A stretch of DNA of 64,000 nucleotides, from contig CAZMPJ010000001.1 in assembly GCA_964568455.1 (NCBI GenBank), positions 434,001-498,000 on the forward strand, in the 5' to 3' direction. Positions within the stretch are counted from its first letter, which is position 1; each line of letters begins with the position of its first letter. Shown here in pieces: positions 26,495 to 35,106 of this stretch. Source of the DNA: CAZMPJ01 sp964568455 (GTDB taxonomy: Bacteria > Margulisbacteria > WOR-1 > O2-12-FULL-45-9). The notes under the pieces are model-generated. The model had not been told where the DNA came from, did not search any database, and worked only from the letters and a program-made list of their open reading frames with translations. The position numbers were made by a program, and so were the translations under genes.

Positions 26495-26522
26495 TGAATA
26501 CTATTATAGCATATGCTACTAT
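26494..26522 (+). promoter_or_regulatory. Promoter of the AlbA_2 gene (near-leaderless)
   Basis: TTGAAT (26494-26499), 17-nt spacer, TACTAT (26517-26522), then 9 nt to the ATG. It overlaps the divergent comF promoter and the comF start codon. Confidence 0.45.
26503..26508 (-). promoter_or_regulatory. Extended -10 promoter of comF (near-leaderless)
   Basis: Minus-strand TGC-TATAAT, 8 nt before the comF ATG. It overlaps the promoter region of the divergent gene at 26532. Confidence 0.6.
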
Positions 26523-26531
26523 TCTTTCACT

Positions 26532-27155
26532 ATGACTTGGCAAGATATTTTAGGTCTTTTAGAACAGGGCGAAGGCCAATCTGTTGAGTTTGAAAAAAGT
26601 GTCCCCACCGAAGATGATATCGCCCGCGAACTTGTAGCTTTTTCCAATGCTGACGGCGGCAAAATTATTTATGGCATCGACGACAAAAACAAACATTTAG
26701 TCGGCATTGACATGAATATTAATTTTGAAGAAATGATTAAAGGTGTTGGGAAAAAAAGGTGTACCCCTTCAATTGATCCTCAAGTAGGCGTAATTGATAA
26801 AGCCGGTAAAACTTTAGTAATCATTAATGTTTCCGAAGGTGACGATAAACCTTATCGCAGCGATGAAATTTGTTATGTGCGGGATGGAAAGATTTCCCGG
26901 CCAGCCAAAGAAAACGAAGTTCAAGAATTAACCAATCCCTGGTCTGGTAAAGGTTTAAATAAACGGCAAATTCGCGCTTTGCAAATGATTTCTGAACATG
27001 GCAGCATTACTAATCGCGAATATCGTGAAGCTTTTAACGTATCGCATAAAACCGCGCATATAGAGCTTACTATGATGTCAGATATGAATTTGGTATTAAC
27101 CGAAGGCGCCGGCCGCTCTACTCGCTACATTCTTCCTCAACAGCCTGAGGAATAG
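26532..27155 (+). CDS. AlbA_2 (Schlafen-type) domain protein with winged helix
   Basis: 207 aa. Residues 5-135 match the AlbA_2 domain (EGQSVEFEKSV, ELVAFSNADGGKIIYGIDD, YVRDGKISRPA). Residues 140-200 form a winged helix (NKRQIRALQMISEHGSITN). The family is often called ATP-dependent DNA-binding or transcriptional regulator, but the domain's activity is not settled. Its 3' end overlaps the opposing gene by 38 nt. It is the only plus-strand gene between 13.6 and 30 kb. Confidence 0.8.
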   Translation: MTWQDILGLLEQGEGQSVEFEKSVPTEDDIARELVAFSNADGGKIIYGIDDKNKHLVGIDMNINFEEMIKGVGKKRCTPSIDPQVGVIDKAGKTLVIINVSEGDDKPYRSDEICYVRDGKISRPAKENEVQELTNPWSGKGLNKRQIRALQMISEHGSITNREYREAFNVSHKTAHIELTMMSDMNLVLTEGAGRSTRYILPQQPEE

Positions 27156-28434
27156 CATGTATTGTTTGGTTTTCAATAGCTCTCATTGATAAAGAAAGTG
27201 TGCCAAAAACTTCTCCCCCGCTATCAGCAACTGTTTCTGCGTAGGCAAAAGCAATTATGGGAGATGAGGTCATCATACCTTTGATATCAAATCTTTTACT
27301 TAAAACAAGATCCTCACTTAATCTTCTGCGATTATTTGGTTTAATTCCACTTTCTTCTCTAAGAGCAATGCGGCCATAAAAAATGTTTCGATAGCCATGT
27401 TCGTCTGGACGCTCCATTATTAATAAAGAAGAGCTTATGGTTAAAGCAATAATAAAGGATTTGCTATGGCGAGAAATTGCTCCTATTGCTCCTGGATTGG
27501 TTGTGTAAAGTTGAGAAAGTGCAAAACCGTTTTCTTCCGCAAAGAGAAAAAAGACTCTTTTTTTAGCTACCCAGCTTTTAGCAAATAATTGCTTGAATTC
27601 CTCTCTACTCATCTGCTCTACTCGATCAGATGTATAAGATTTTCTTATTAAATTCTCAACATTAAGTCGGCAATTAGCAGGAATTAAACTAAAATAATCA
27701 CCATCAGTGACTTCTGCTTCAACCTCTACTAAAGCCCTATCTGTTAGTTGTTCTATTTGTGTCTTTTGGTCTGATAAAGGTGTTTCAGGAACAGCAACTT
27801 TAGCTGCTGGTTCTTCTTGCTTTTCTTCTGTTATTACTCCTTCATTATTATAAATAACTGGTATCCAAATAGTTTTAATACCTTGTTTTTCTTTACCTAA
27901 AGGTAGCAAAATAATATCATTAGGCTTTAAGTCAAATTCTGTTGCAGCGATTTTAAAGTCTACTTCTGTTCCAGTTAAGTCAAAATTGGTTATTTGTGGC
28001 TGGCTATAGGAGCTTAAATCTAATAAATGATATTTTTTTGCTTCTGAAGCATAATCTGGATCTCTTTCTTTTGGTAAATGAAAAATAGTGGTGCTGTCAT
28101 TGCTTTTTGGTCTAATTATCAAAACCCCGCGATCTCCATTTACTTCAAGCTTAGATACATTAATGTTTATGTGATTTGGCCCTAGATAACCTTTTTTATG
28201 AATTAAGCTAGTAAGTGATCTTAATTTAATAGAAACTGTATCTCTAATAGAAGCTCCAATAGATATAGAAGCTTTTTCATCAAGCATTATAGTTTGTCCG
28301 CCGATGTCTATAGAAGGAGAAGCTTCACTTACGCGAGGTTTTTTTGCCAGGAGACCAGGACGAATAAATCTTTTTCCTACTGGTGCGCGATATTTAATCT
28401 GGCTAAAAGAAGACAAAAATCTTATGGCACTCAT
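27118..28434 (-). CDS. Protein of unknown function, 438 aa (sigma-28-like promoter)
   Basis: No family was recognised. Residues 1-36 are basic with no Asp or Glu (MSAIRFLSSFSQIKYRAP...). Residues 40-200 look beta-rich with the pattern of a scaffold or sandwich domain. A Glu/Pro/Lys-rich linker lies near residues 200-225, and a second mixed alpha/beta domain runs from about 250 to 430 (RVFFLFAEENGF, SKSFIIALTISSSLLIMER). There is no signal peptide. A strong AAAGGAG ribosome site precedes the ATG. Confidence 0.6.
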   Translation of the reverse strand: MSAIRFLSSFSQIKYRAPVGKRFIRPGLLAKKPRVSEASPSIDIGGQTIMLDEKASISIGASIRDTVSIKLRSLTSLIHKKGYLGPNHININVSKLEVNGDRGVLIIRPKSNDSTTIFHLPKERDPDYASEAKKYHLLDLSSYSQPQITNFDLTGTEVDFKIAATEFDLKPNDIILLPLGKEKQGIKTIWIPVIYNNEGVITEEKQEEPAAKVAVPETPLSDQKTQIEQLTDRALVEVEAEVTDGDYFSLIPANCRLNVENLIRKSYTSDRVEQMSREEFKQLFAKSWVAKKRVFFLFAEENGFALSQLYTTNPGAIGAISRHSKSFIIALTISSSLLIMERPDEHGYRNIFYGRIALREESGIKPNNRRRLSEDLVLSKRFDIKGMMTSSPIIAFAYAETVADSGGEVFGTLSLSMRAIENQTIHAIPQAVEEECSE

Positions 28435-28454
28435 TAAAATAGCTCCTTTAATAT

Positions 28455-28481
28455 ATATCGTGAAAAAAAACAGGAAATTTC
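28455..28481 (-). promoter_or_regulatory. Sigma-28-like promoter for the 28434 gene
   Basis: Minus strand: TGAAATTT, 14-nt spacer, CGATAT, 20 nt before the ATG. Confidence 0.65.
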
Positions 28482-28492
28482 AGGTAAGTTAG

Positions 28493-29509
28493 TTAACAAC
28501 CAGAGGAATAAAACATTGATTTTTCGCAAGTTTTAGCGATTTTAGCCATTACTTTAACTGCATAAAGTGGATATTTTCCCACTGAAGTTTCTTCTGAAGT
28601 CATAACCGCGTTGGCTCCATCAAAAATAGCATTGGCAACGTCAGATACTTCAGCTCGAGTGGGAGTTTCTTCGTTAACCATAGATTCAAGCATCTGGGTT
28701 GCTACTATTACTGGTTTGCAATAAGCATGGCAGAGATGAATAATCTCTTTTTGGATAATGGGAACATTTTCTAAAGCAACCTCTACCCCTAAATCACCTC
28801 TTGCAACCATAATTCCATCGCTAACATTAACAATCTCTTCAATGTTTTTCACTGCTTCTGGTTTTTCAATCTTAGCAATAAGGGGAATGTTCGCTTTCTT
28901 TTTTTTCAAAATCTTTTTAACATGCAAAATATCCTTGGCTGAACGCACAAAAGATAAGCCTAAAGAATCCACTTTTACAGAAGCTGCCCAGTTAATATCT
29001 ACTTTATCTTTATAAGTTATAGAAGGTAATGAAAGTTTAGTGTGAGGAAGATTCGCTCCTTTTCGTTCACCTAGCACGCCCCCATCAATTATTTTGCAGA
29101 CAACCTGATTCTTTTTCTTTGAAATGACTTTTAATTCAATAGTTCCATCGCAAAGAAAGATTGCATCGCCTTTTTTTATGTCTTTGATAACTGAAGCTGG
29201 AGAAACAGAAATAATCTTTTCATCACCTTTGATTTCTTTTGAGGTTAGAATGATTGTAGCCCCGGTCTTTAAATATACTTTTTTATCTTTTAATAATCCA
29301 GTTCTGATCCGAGGACCTTGTAGATCAGCATGAACAGCTAAGTCTGGACAGGTTTTTCGAATACGTTTTACGCGTTCGGTTTGTTCTTCTAAGGTTCCGT
29401 GAGAAAGGTTCAGCCGGCAAACATCCATACCAGCCTTGTGCATCTTTTTTAAAAGCTTGGGGTCGTCACTAGCTGGACCAATAGTACAAATAATTTTAGT
29501 TCGGCGCAT
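28493..29509 (-). CDS. pyk: Pyruvate kinase lacking the C-terminal domain
   Basis: 338 aa, against 470-590 usual. The catalytic TIM barrel and B domain are complete: TKIICTIGPASDD start, HADLQGPRIRTG, the IAKIEKPEAVKN lysine and MVARGDLGVE, MTSEETSVGKYP. The sequence stops straight after the barrel, so the domain that binds allosteric effectors is absent. It makes pyruvate and ATP from PEP. A stop codon follows cleanly and no continuation is visible downstream. Confidence 0.92.
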   Translation of the reverse strand: MRRTKIICTIGPASDDPKLLKKMHKAGMDVCRLNLSHGTLEEQTERVKRIRKTCPDLAVHADLQGPRIRTGLLKDKKVYLKTGATIILTSKEIKGDEKIISVSPASVIKDIKKGDAIFLCDGTIELKVISKKKNQVVCKIIDGGVLGERKGANLPHTKLSLPSITYKDKVDINWAASVKVDSLGLSFVRSAKDILHVKKILKKKKANIPLIAKIEKPEAVKNIEEIVNVSDGIMVARGDLGVEVALENVPIIQKEIIHLCHAYCKPVIVATQMLESMVNEETPTRAEVSDVANAIFDGANAVMTSEETSVGKYPLYAVKVMAKIAKTCEKSMFYSSGC

Positions 29510-29517
29510 TAGAAATT

Positions 29518-29523
29518 ATTATA
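29518..29523 (-). promoter_or_regulatory. Extended -10 promoter of pyk (near-leaderless)
   Basis: Minus-strand TGT-TATAAT, 8 nt before the pyk ATG; no ribosome site lies between. Confidence 0.6.
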
Positions 29524-29583
29524 ACAAAAATACCATGGGGATAATAGTGTAACTGGTAATTAGATACTCTTTCTATTTTTTCT

Positions 29584-29997
29584 TTACCAGCAAATCACAC
29601 CAGCACGCATAGCAACAGTCTCTTGACTAGGTAGTGATAAATTTAATGTCCAAGATCTTCCTCCAGCCATAAAAGAAACTAGATATTGCTGATCATTTAC
29701 CTCTATTGGGAAAGGAGAAATATTATCTAAAGAATGATGTCCTACTCCAACATGAGTTAAGAAATCACTACAAATTCCTAGGCCAAAAAGAGCTAACATA
29801 TTTTCAAAATGAGGGCCTTCTTGTCCTGGCTCTTTTAGTACAAAGGCACTTCTTTGATCTTTAATGTCCCTACAAACAACATCTTGCCAGGTTCGGACCC
29901 TGTCGTGACGAGTTCTTGTAGATTGCACATCTAGAGCTCCCGTATTACTACGAACAAATCTCCCATAATTAAAACTAATATTAGCTGATACTCTCAT
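29584..29997 (-). CDS. Small protein of unknown function (sigma-28-like promoter)
   Basis: 137 aa. No family was recognised. The N-terminus is basic (MRVSANISFNYGRFVRSNTG) with the first acidic residue at position 23. A short GLGICSDFLTHVGVGHHSLDN segment (broken here as GLGICSDF and HVGVGHHSLDN) looks like a compact alpha/beta core. There is no signal peptide. AGGAGG lies 5 nt before the ATG. Confidence 0.55.
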   Translation of the reverse strand: MRVSANISFNYGRFVRSNTGALDVQSTRTRHDRVRTWQDVVCRDIKDQRSAFVLKEPGQEGPHFENMLALFGLGICSDFLTHVGVGHHSLDNISPFPIEVNDQQYLVSFMAGGRSWTLNLSLPSQETVAMRAGVICW

Positions 29998-30018
29998 ATT
30001 GATATCCTCCTAATATTT

Positions 30019-30045
30019 TTATCGAAAGATTTTTTAAGAAATTTC
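30019..30045 (-). promoter_or_regulatory. Sigma-28-like promoter for the 29997 gene
   Basis: Minus strand: TGAAATTT, 14-nt spacer, CGATAA, 21 nt before the ATG. Confidence 0.65.
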
Positions 30046-30080
30046 ACTTTTTCTGATCTTTACAAATAGGCAGATTTTGC

Positions 30081-30086
30081 TATAAT
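30081..30086 (+). promoter_or_regulatory. Extended -10 promoter of tpiA
   Basis: TGC-TATAAT, 35 nt before the tpiA ATG. Unlike other copies of this box it leaves a leader with a GAAGGG ribosome site. Confidence 0.55.
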
Positions 30087-30121
30087 GACATTTCTGTGAT
30101 CAATAAAGAAGGGATATAAGA

Positions 30122-30868
30122 ATGAGAAAAATTTTAATGGCCGGGAACTGGAAAATGAACAAGACCGAAAGTGAAGCAGTTGATTTTGTAAAGCAGTTAA
30201 AATCCCTGGTTTCAAGCGTTTCTGACAAGGATATCTTAGTTTGCCCCCCATTTGTTACATTATCTAAAGTAAATGACGTAATTAAAGGCTCAAACATTGC
30301 TTTAGGTGGCCAAAACTTGTTTTGGGAAGATAGCGGCGCTTTTACAGCAGAAATTTCTGGTCCAATGCTTAAAGCAGTTGGCTGCACTTATGTAATCATT
30401 GGCCACAGTGAAAGAAGGCAATTTTTTGCTGAAACCAATGAAACCGTTAATAAAAGATTAAAAGCAGCTTTAAAACATGGTTTAAACGCTATTGTTTGCG
30501 TTGGCGAAACTTTAGACCAACGTGAAAAAGGCGATACTTTTAAAGTTATTGAAAAACAAGTTAAGGACAGTTTAAAAGAATTAAATACAACTGACTGGTC
30601 ACTAATTACTGTTGCTTACGAACCAGTTTGGGCCATCGGAACCGGTAAAACCGCCAGCCCTGCCCAAGCACAAGAAGTGCATAAGTTTATCCGAGGACTT
30701 TTACCTAAAGAAGTAGCAGAAAAAGTTAGAATTCTTTACGGTGGATCAGTTAAACCGGATAATGTTAAAGAATTAATGAGCCAACCAGATATCGACGGAG
30801 GATTGGTTGGTGGAGCAAGTTTGAAGGTCGACTCGTTCGAAAAATTGTGTAAAAACCCCTCGACATAG
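30122..30868 (+). CDS. tpiA: Triosephosphate isomerase
   Basis: 248 aa TIM barrel. Substrate residues N9 and K11 are in AGNWKMNKT, the catalytic His is in IGHSERR, the catalytic Glu is in YEPVWAIGTG and the phosphate loop is YGGSVKPDN. The last codons (NPST and the TAG stop) are supplied by a dispersed CTCGAC-GCTCG repeat, so the original C-terminus was probably replaced. It leads the tpiA-fba-pfp run. Confidence 0.97.
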   Translation: MRKILMAGNWKMNKTESEAVDFVKQLKSLVSSVSDKDILVCPPFVTLSKVNDVIKGSNIALGGQNLFWEDSGAFTAEISGPMLKAVGCTYVIIGHSERRQFFAETNETVNKRLKAALKHGLNAIVCVGETLDQREKGDTFKVIEKQVKDSLKELNTTDWSLITVAYEPVWAIGTGKTASPAQAQEVHKFIRGLLPKEVAEKVRILYGGSVKPDNVKELMSQPDIDGGLVGGASLKVDSFEKLCKNPST

Positions 30869-30872
30869 CTCG
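30859..30872 (+). repeat. Short palindromic repeat unit CTCGAC-N3-GCTCG
   Basis: Flanked by CCCC and GGGG, which can pair. It overlaps the tpiA stop codon. Further units lie at 33094, 54016 and (paired) 62700. The copy before gap has the same flank GGGGCAAGAA next to the ribosome site. Confidence 0.6.
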
Positions 30873-30894
30873 GGGCAAGAAAAGGAGAAAAAAA

Positions 30895-31875
30895 ATGGCA
30901 AAGAAATTATACGAAGAACTAGGATTGATTAATACAAAGGAAATGTTTAAAAAGGCAATGGCAGGCAAATATGCTATTCCAGCATATAATTTTAATAATA
31001 TGGAACAGCTGCAAGCCATTATGCTGGCCTGCGCAGAAAGTAAATCCCCGGTTATTATCCAGGTATCAAGCGGCGCCAGAAAATATGCCAACCAAACATT
31101 ATTAAAGTATATGGCTCAAGGCGCAGTTAAAATGGTAAGAGAGGATTTAAAGAGCAATATTCCTATTGTTTTGCATTTAGATCATGGGAATAGTTTTGAA
31201 TTGTGTAAATCTTGTGTTGATTTTGGTTTTTCTTCGGTTATGATTGATGGTTCTCACCTTTCTTACGACGAAAACGTTGCTTTAACCAAGAAAGTAGTTG
31301 AGTACGCGCATAAATTTGATGTAAGCGTTGAAGGCGAGCTTGGTGTTTTGGCTGGGATTGAAGATGAAGTAAGCGCAGAACATCATACTTACACTGATCC
31401 TGAACAAGTAATTGATTTTGTTTCAAAAACTGGAGTAGATAGTTTGGCCATTTCAATCGGCACCTCTCATGGCGCTTTTAAATTTAAATGTAAACCTGGT
31501 GAATCCCCTCCTCCATTGCGTTTTGATATTTTAGAAGAAATAGAAAAGAAGCTGCCTGGTTTTCCAATTGTGCTTCACGGCTCTTCTTCTATTCCCCAAG
31601 ATTTTGTTGCCATGATAAATAAATATGGCGGAAAAATGGAAGGTGCTGTTGGAGTTTCGGAAGATCAATTGCGCAAAGCAGCTAAATCTGCAGTTTGTAA
31701 AATTAATATTGATAGCGACGGCAGATTAGTCGTAACCGGTGTTATCCGCAAGGTTTTTGCGGAAAAACCAGGTGAGTTTGATCCTAGAAAATATCTTGGC
31801 CCAGCTCGTGAAGCTTTAAAAACACTGCTTATACATAAAAATGAGCATGTTTTAGGGTCTGCAGGAAAGGCGTAA
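30895..31875 (+). CDS. fba: Fructose-bisphosphate aldolase, class II
   Basis: 326 aa class II aldolase. The zinc-binding His and Asp are in VLHLDHGNS; MIDGSHLSYDENV, GELGVLAGIEDE and HGSSSIP are family blocks. It splits fructose 1,6-bisphosphate to the two triose phosphates. AAAGGAG precedes the ATG. It lies 26 nt after tpiA, separated by the repeat, and 3 nt before pfp. Confidence 0.95.
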   Translation: MAKKLYEELGLINTKEMFKKAMAGKYAIPAYNFNNMEQLQAIMLACAESKSPVIIQVSSGARKYANQTLLKYMAQGAVKMVREDLKSNIPIVLHLDHGNSFELCKSCVDFGFSSVMIDGSHLSYDENVALTKKVVEYAHKFDVSVEGELGVLAGIEDEVSAEHHTYTDPEQVIDFVSKTGVDSLAISIGTSHGAFKFKCKPGESPPPLRFDILEEIEKKLPGFPIVLHGSSSIPQDFVAMINKYGGKMEGAVGVSEDQLRKAAKSAVCKINIDSDGRLVVTGVIRKVFAEKPGEFDPRKYLGPAREALKTLLIHKNEHVLGSAGKA

Positions 31876-31878
31876 GTC

Positions 31879-33090
31879 ATGAAAGTACAATTCGAAGGCA
31901 AAGAAATCAATATTCGCAAGATCGGGATTTTAACTGGCGGCGGAGATTGTGCTGGACATAACGCGGTGATGTTTGGTTTTCTTAGAAGAATAAGTGAAGC
32001 TAATCATAACCTCCCTGATGATGAAAAAATGGAGCTTTGGGGACTGTTTGAAGGTTGGAAATCATTAACCAAAGATCCTAGCAAGGTTCCAGCTAATAAA
32101 ATCATGACTAGATTGAACCGTGAACACCTGGAAGACAGCTTTAAAGAAGCTGGTACTATTATTAAATCATCCCGCACTAACCTCTTTTCTAAAGCGAGTC
32201 TTGAGAAAAAACTGCCTGAAAAAGCTATGGAAAATGTTAAAAAACTTGGTTTGGATTGTTTAGTGGTCTTAGGTGGTGATGATACTTTGGGTGCAGCTGG
32301 AAAACTGGGAAAACAGTTTACCTTTCCTATATTTGGTGCACCAAAAACCATGGATAACGATGTGGCTGGAACAGAAAGAACTTATGGCTTTAATTCTTCG
32401 GTAGAAGAATCGCTCCACTTTTTAGAAAATATTACTACCACCTCGAAATCACATAATCGTGTTTTTGTGGTAGAACTTATGGGACGGCACGCTGGCTGGG
32501 TGGCTCTTTATGCTGGTGTTGCTGCTGGAGCTGAAATAGTACTTCTCCCTGAAGAAGTGGTTAATCTGGATAATTTATTTAAGCAAGTAAGAAAAGCTAT
32601 GGCAGCTCAGAATTATTGTATTATAGTAACTTCTGAGGGTGCCCGCTTGTTTGACAAAAGTTATCCAGATGAAATCAACAAGCGTCATGAAGAATTATTA
32701 GACGCAGTTTTAGTTGATCCTAAACATGCTTTAGTTAAAGCTCGCCATGAAATGCCTAAGAAAAAAGATTCTTTTGGTAATGAACAATTAGGCGGTATTG
32801 GTGAATACTTTTTTGCCCTATTGCAAAAACATGTGCCAGAATTTGAATATCGTCTCCAGGTTTGTGGTCACGCTATCCGTGGAGGTATTGCCCACATGGA
32901 AGATCGTATTTTAGGCCTGCGTTTTGGTGATGCTATTTTTGAATTTATGAAAAAAGGTCAATTTGGTGTATATCCTGGCCTTGAAGCAGATAATGTTGTA
33001 GCTAAGAATTTATTGGAAGTTAAAGGGGAACGATTTATTCCTCAAGACCACCAACTCTACAAAATGCGCAACGCTGTTGATTTTTATTGA
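31879..33090 (+). CDS. pfp: Pyrophosphate-dependent phosphofructokinase
   Basis: 403 aa PFK-family protein. The phosphoryl-donor motif reads G132-G-D-D135 where ATP enzymes have GGDG, and PKTMDND replaces PGTIDND; both are marks of PPi use. The fructose-6-phosphate motifs TYGFNSSVEE and ELMGRHAGWVAL are present. It phosphorylates F6P reversibly with PPi. It follows fba after 3 nt and converges on pfkA. Confidence 0.88.
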   Translation: MKVQFEGKEINIRKIGILTGGGDCAGHNAVMFGFLRRISEANHNLPDDEKMELWGLFEGWKSLTKDPSKVPANKIMTRLNREHLEDSFKEAGTIIKSSRTNLFSKASLEKKLPEKAMENVKKLGLDCLVVLGGDDTLGAAGKLGKQFTFPIFGAPKTMDNDVAGTERTYGFNSSVEESLHFLENITTTSKSHNRVFVVELMGRHAGWVALYAGVAAGAEIVLLPEEVVNLDNLFKQVRKAMAAQNYCIIVTSEGARLFDKSYPDEINKRHEELLDAVLVDPKHALVKARHEMPKKKDSFGNEQLGGIGEYFFALLQKHVPEFEYRLQVCGHAIRGGIAHMEDRILGLRFGDAIFEFMKKGQFGVYPGLEADNVVAKNLLEVKGERFIPQDHQLYKMRNAVDFY

Positions 33091-33093
33091 TCC

Positions 33094-33106
33094 CGAGCTT
33101 GTCGAG
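33094..33106 (-). repeat. Short palindromic repeat unit CTCGAC-AA-GCTCG
   Basis: Reads as CGAGCTTGTCGAG on the plus strand, between the two convergent phosphofructokinase genes, where it could act as a weak hairpin. Confidence 0.55.
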
Positions 33107-33109
33107 GGG

Positions 33110-34087
33110 TTAAGTTGCCAACATATTCGCGATACGGAGTTGGGACAGATCAATTTTCTTTGAGCCTTTAATTGCTTTTTTAAGCGGCGTTAAACAAATC
33201 TGATCAGAAATTGCTCCTACTAAATAGCCTCTTTCACCTTGAATTAAAGCTTCTACTGCTCCTGCGCCTAGTTTACAAGCTATTTCACGACTAAAAGCAG
33301 TTGGTGTGCCACCGCGTTGGACATAGCCAAGCACGGTTAAGCGAACTTCAATATTAGGCAGTTTCTTTTGCAGCTTCTTCACAATTTCCCTGCTATCCCC
33401 TGCTCCTTCAGCTATTACAATAATAAAGCTTTCTTTGCCTCTCTGATGGCCCATTTTAATGTCTTTAACTATTTTATTTAAATCATGTTTAACTTCAGGA
33501 ATAATTATTGCTTCTGCTCCACAAACCATCCCAACATCCAAAGCAATAAAACCGTTTCTTCTGCCCATTACTTCGATAACAAATAACCTTTCATGCGAAG
33601 TGGCGGTGTCACGAATTTTATCAATAGCATCAACCGCAGTATTAACTGCTGTATCAAAACCAACAGTATAGTCTGTGCAAGGAATATCATTGTCTATGCT
33701 GGCTGGAATAACATTAATCGGTGTACCAAAATCTTTCATAAATTGACAAGAAGCACTCATTGATCCATCGCCGCCAATAACAACTAAACCTTCAATTTCT
33801 CTTTCAACTAAATTATTGTAAGCAATTTTTCTGTTTTTCTTTTCTCTAAACTCTGGACAGCGGCAAGTGTGGAGAATGGTTCCGCCTTTATTAATAATTC
33901 CGCCTACTGATTTAGGATTCATTTCATAAATCAAACCATTAATTAATCCATTCCAACCTTTTTCAATACCCCAGACTCTTAAATTATGATAAAACGCAGT
34001 TCGCACCACAGCACGAATAGCTGTATTCATCCCCGGCGCATCTCCACCCGGTGTTACCACGCCAATTGATCTAATTTTCTTTTTCAT
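33110..34087 (-). CDS. pfkA: ATP-dependent 6-phosphofructokinase
   Basis: 325 aa. GVVTPGGDAPGMN starts the fold, the donor motif is GGDGS (ATP type), and the catalytic loop is PASIDND; EVMGRRNGFIALD binds F6P. It commits F6P to glycolysis with ATP. It has its own leader with AAGGGAG before the ATG and a TATAAT-type -10 further up. It lies tail to tail with the PPi enzyme, 19 nt apart. Confidence 0.93.
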   Translation of the reverse strand: MKKKIRSIGVVTPGGDAPGMNTAIRAVVRTAFYHNLRVWGIEKGWNGLINGLIYEMNPKSVGGIINKGGTILHTCRCPEFREKKNRKIAYNNLVEREIEGLVVIGGDGSMSASCQFMKDFGTPINVIPASIDNDIPCTDYTVGFDTAVNTAVDAIDKIRDTATSHERLFVIEVMGRRNGFIALDVGMVCGAEAIIIPEVKHDLNKIVKDIKMGHQRGKESFIIVIAEGAGDSREIVKKLQKKLPNIEVRLTVLGYVQRGGTPTAFSREIACKLGAGAVEALIQGERGYLVGAISDQICLTPLKKAIKGSKKIDLSQLRIANMLAT

Positions 34088-34142
34088 TCTCTTTTTCTCC
34101 CTTCTTAATCATTCTTCTTTACTATTATATACCAAATATATT

Positions 34143-34169
34143 GAAATTTTTGAATTTTCTTTACGAAAG
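34143..34169 (+). promoter_or_regulatory. Sigma-28-like promoter for the 34179 gene
   Basis: TGAAATTT, 14-nt spacer, CGAAAG (one base from CGATAG), then 9 nt to the ATG. Confidence 0.5.
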
Positions 34170-34178
34170 ATAGTTAGC

Positions 34179-35003
34179 ATGACAGCAGCATTTAACATAA
34201 GGCGTAGCATTCGAGTAAAAAGAGCTCTGCTCAATAATCCAGTAACTAAAGCTTTTAGCCGGCCAATTGGAGCAGCCTTAAAATTTATTACTCGAGGCTA
34301 TTATACTCCTGGTTTAACTTTTGCCAGTGTGGAAATCGCTTCTAAAAGACTTCCTTCCAGAAGCAAATTAAGATTAACACCAGAGGGAATTTATCGTGGT
34401 GATGGAAGACGTGGCCGCCACGCTATAGCTAAAAATTTCCTGGCGCATCTTTTACCAGAAGCAGAAATAAGATTTGAGTCATATCAAGGTGGAAATGTAG
34501 CAAAGCATTTCCGTGCCATAAGACATGCAATATATAGATTTAAAAGAAAATATAAGGCTATTGCATATAAAAAAGTAATCGCTGCCCTTCTGGCAAAAAT
34601 AACCACAGTGAAACAATTTAAGGCCTGGGAAAAGGTAGTTTATACCAAATTTCAAGCTTTTGCTCAAAAAGCTAATGAGGAAAAAGACAATGATCTTAGA
34701 ATTAGATTATTAGCTGCTTATCGAAATGTTTTATTGCTCTGTATCATAAAAACAAAAGACCAACAAGGTTTTCAAGGCTGGATAGATAGAGCTGATACCG
34801 CATTAAAAGATAAGCCTTTACGTTATGTTTATATAGTAGGAGTTTTATTAAAAAAAACAACAGGTCCGAGAGATTTTTCTTCTTGGCACCGTGAAGTCTA
34901 TCCAAAAACAAAAAGGCTTCCTCCCGCAAAATTAAGAGCCTTGGTAAGAGGGCTTGAGGCAGTAAATACAATTGATGAATTTAGACAGGGGTTTAAGGGC
35001 TAA
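34179..35003 (+). CDS. Basic protein of unknown function with internal FxxW repeats
   Basis: 274 aa, strongly basic. The first 51 residues have no Asp or Glu (MTAAFNIRRSIRVKRALLNN...). No family was recognised. From residue 142 a helical repeat recurs: TTVKQFKAWEKVVY (142), KDQQGFQGWIDRA (193), TTGPRDFSSWHREVY (227) and VNTIDEFRQGF (262), spaced about 35-50 residues apart, as in TPR-like solenoids. No ribosome site is seen and the ATG lies 9 nt after the promoter motif. Confidence 0.6.
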   Translation: MTAAFNIRRSIRVKRALLNNPVTKAFSRPIGAALKFITRGYYTPGLTFASVEIASKRLPSRSKLRLTPEGIYRGDGRRGRHAIAKNFLAHLLPEAEIRFESYQGGNVAKHFRAIRHAIYRFKRKYKAIAYKKVIAALLAKITTVKQFKAWEKVVYTKFQAFAQKANEEKDNDLRIRLLAAYRNVLLLCIIKTKDQQGFQGWIDRADTALKDKPLRYVYIVGVLLKKTTGPRDFSSWHREVYPKTKRLPPAKLRALVRGLEAVNTIDEFRQGFKG

Positions 35004-35012
35004 AAATAGCAT

Positions 35013-35039
35013 GAAATTTTTGAAAGATATAGCTGATAA
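35013..35039 (+). promoter_or_regulatory. Sigma-28-like promoter for the PLP lyase/phosphohexomutase genes
   Basis: TGAAATTT, 14-nt spacer, TGATAA, 67 nt before the ATG at 35107. Weakest in distance and in the first -10 base, but the spacing is exact. Confidence 0.5.
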
Positions 35040-35106
35040 ATAGATAGTTAGAAATCGGGAAAATTTCTTAGAAAAGGTGTCGAAGATATTTTGGAGGAAT
35101 CATAAA

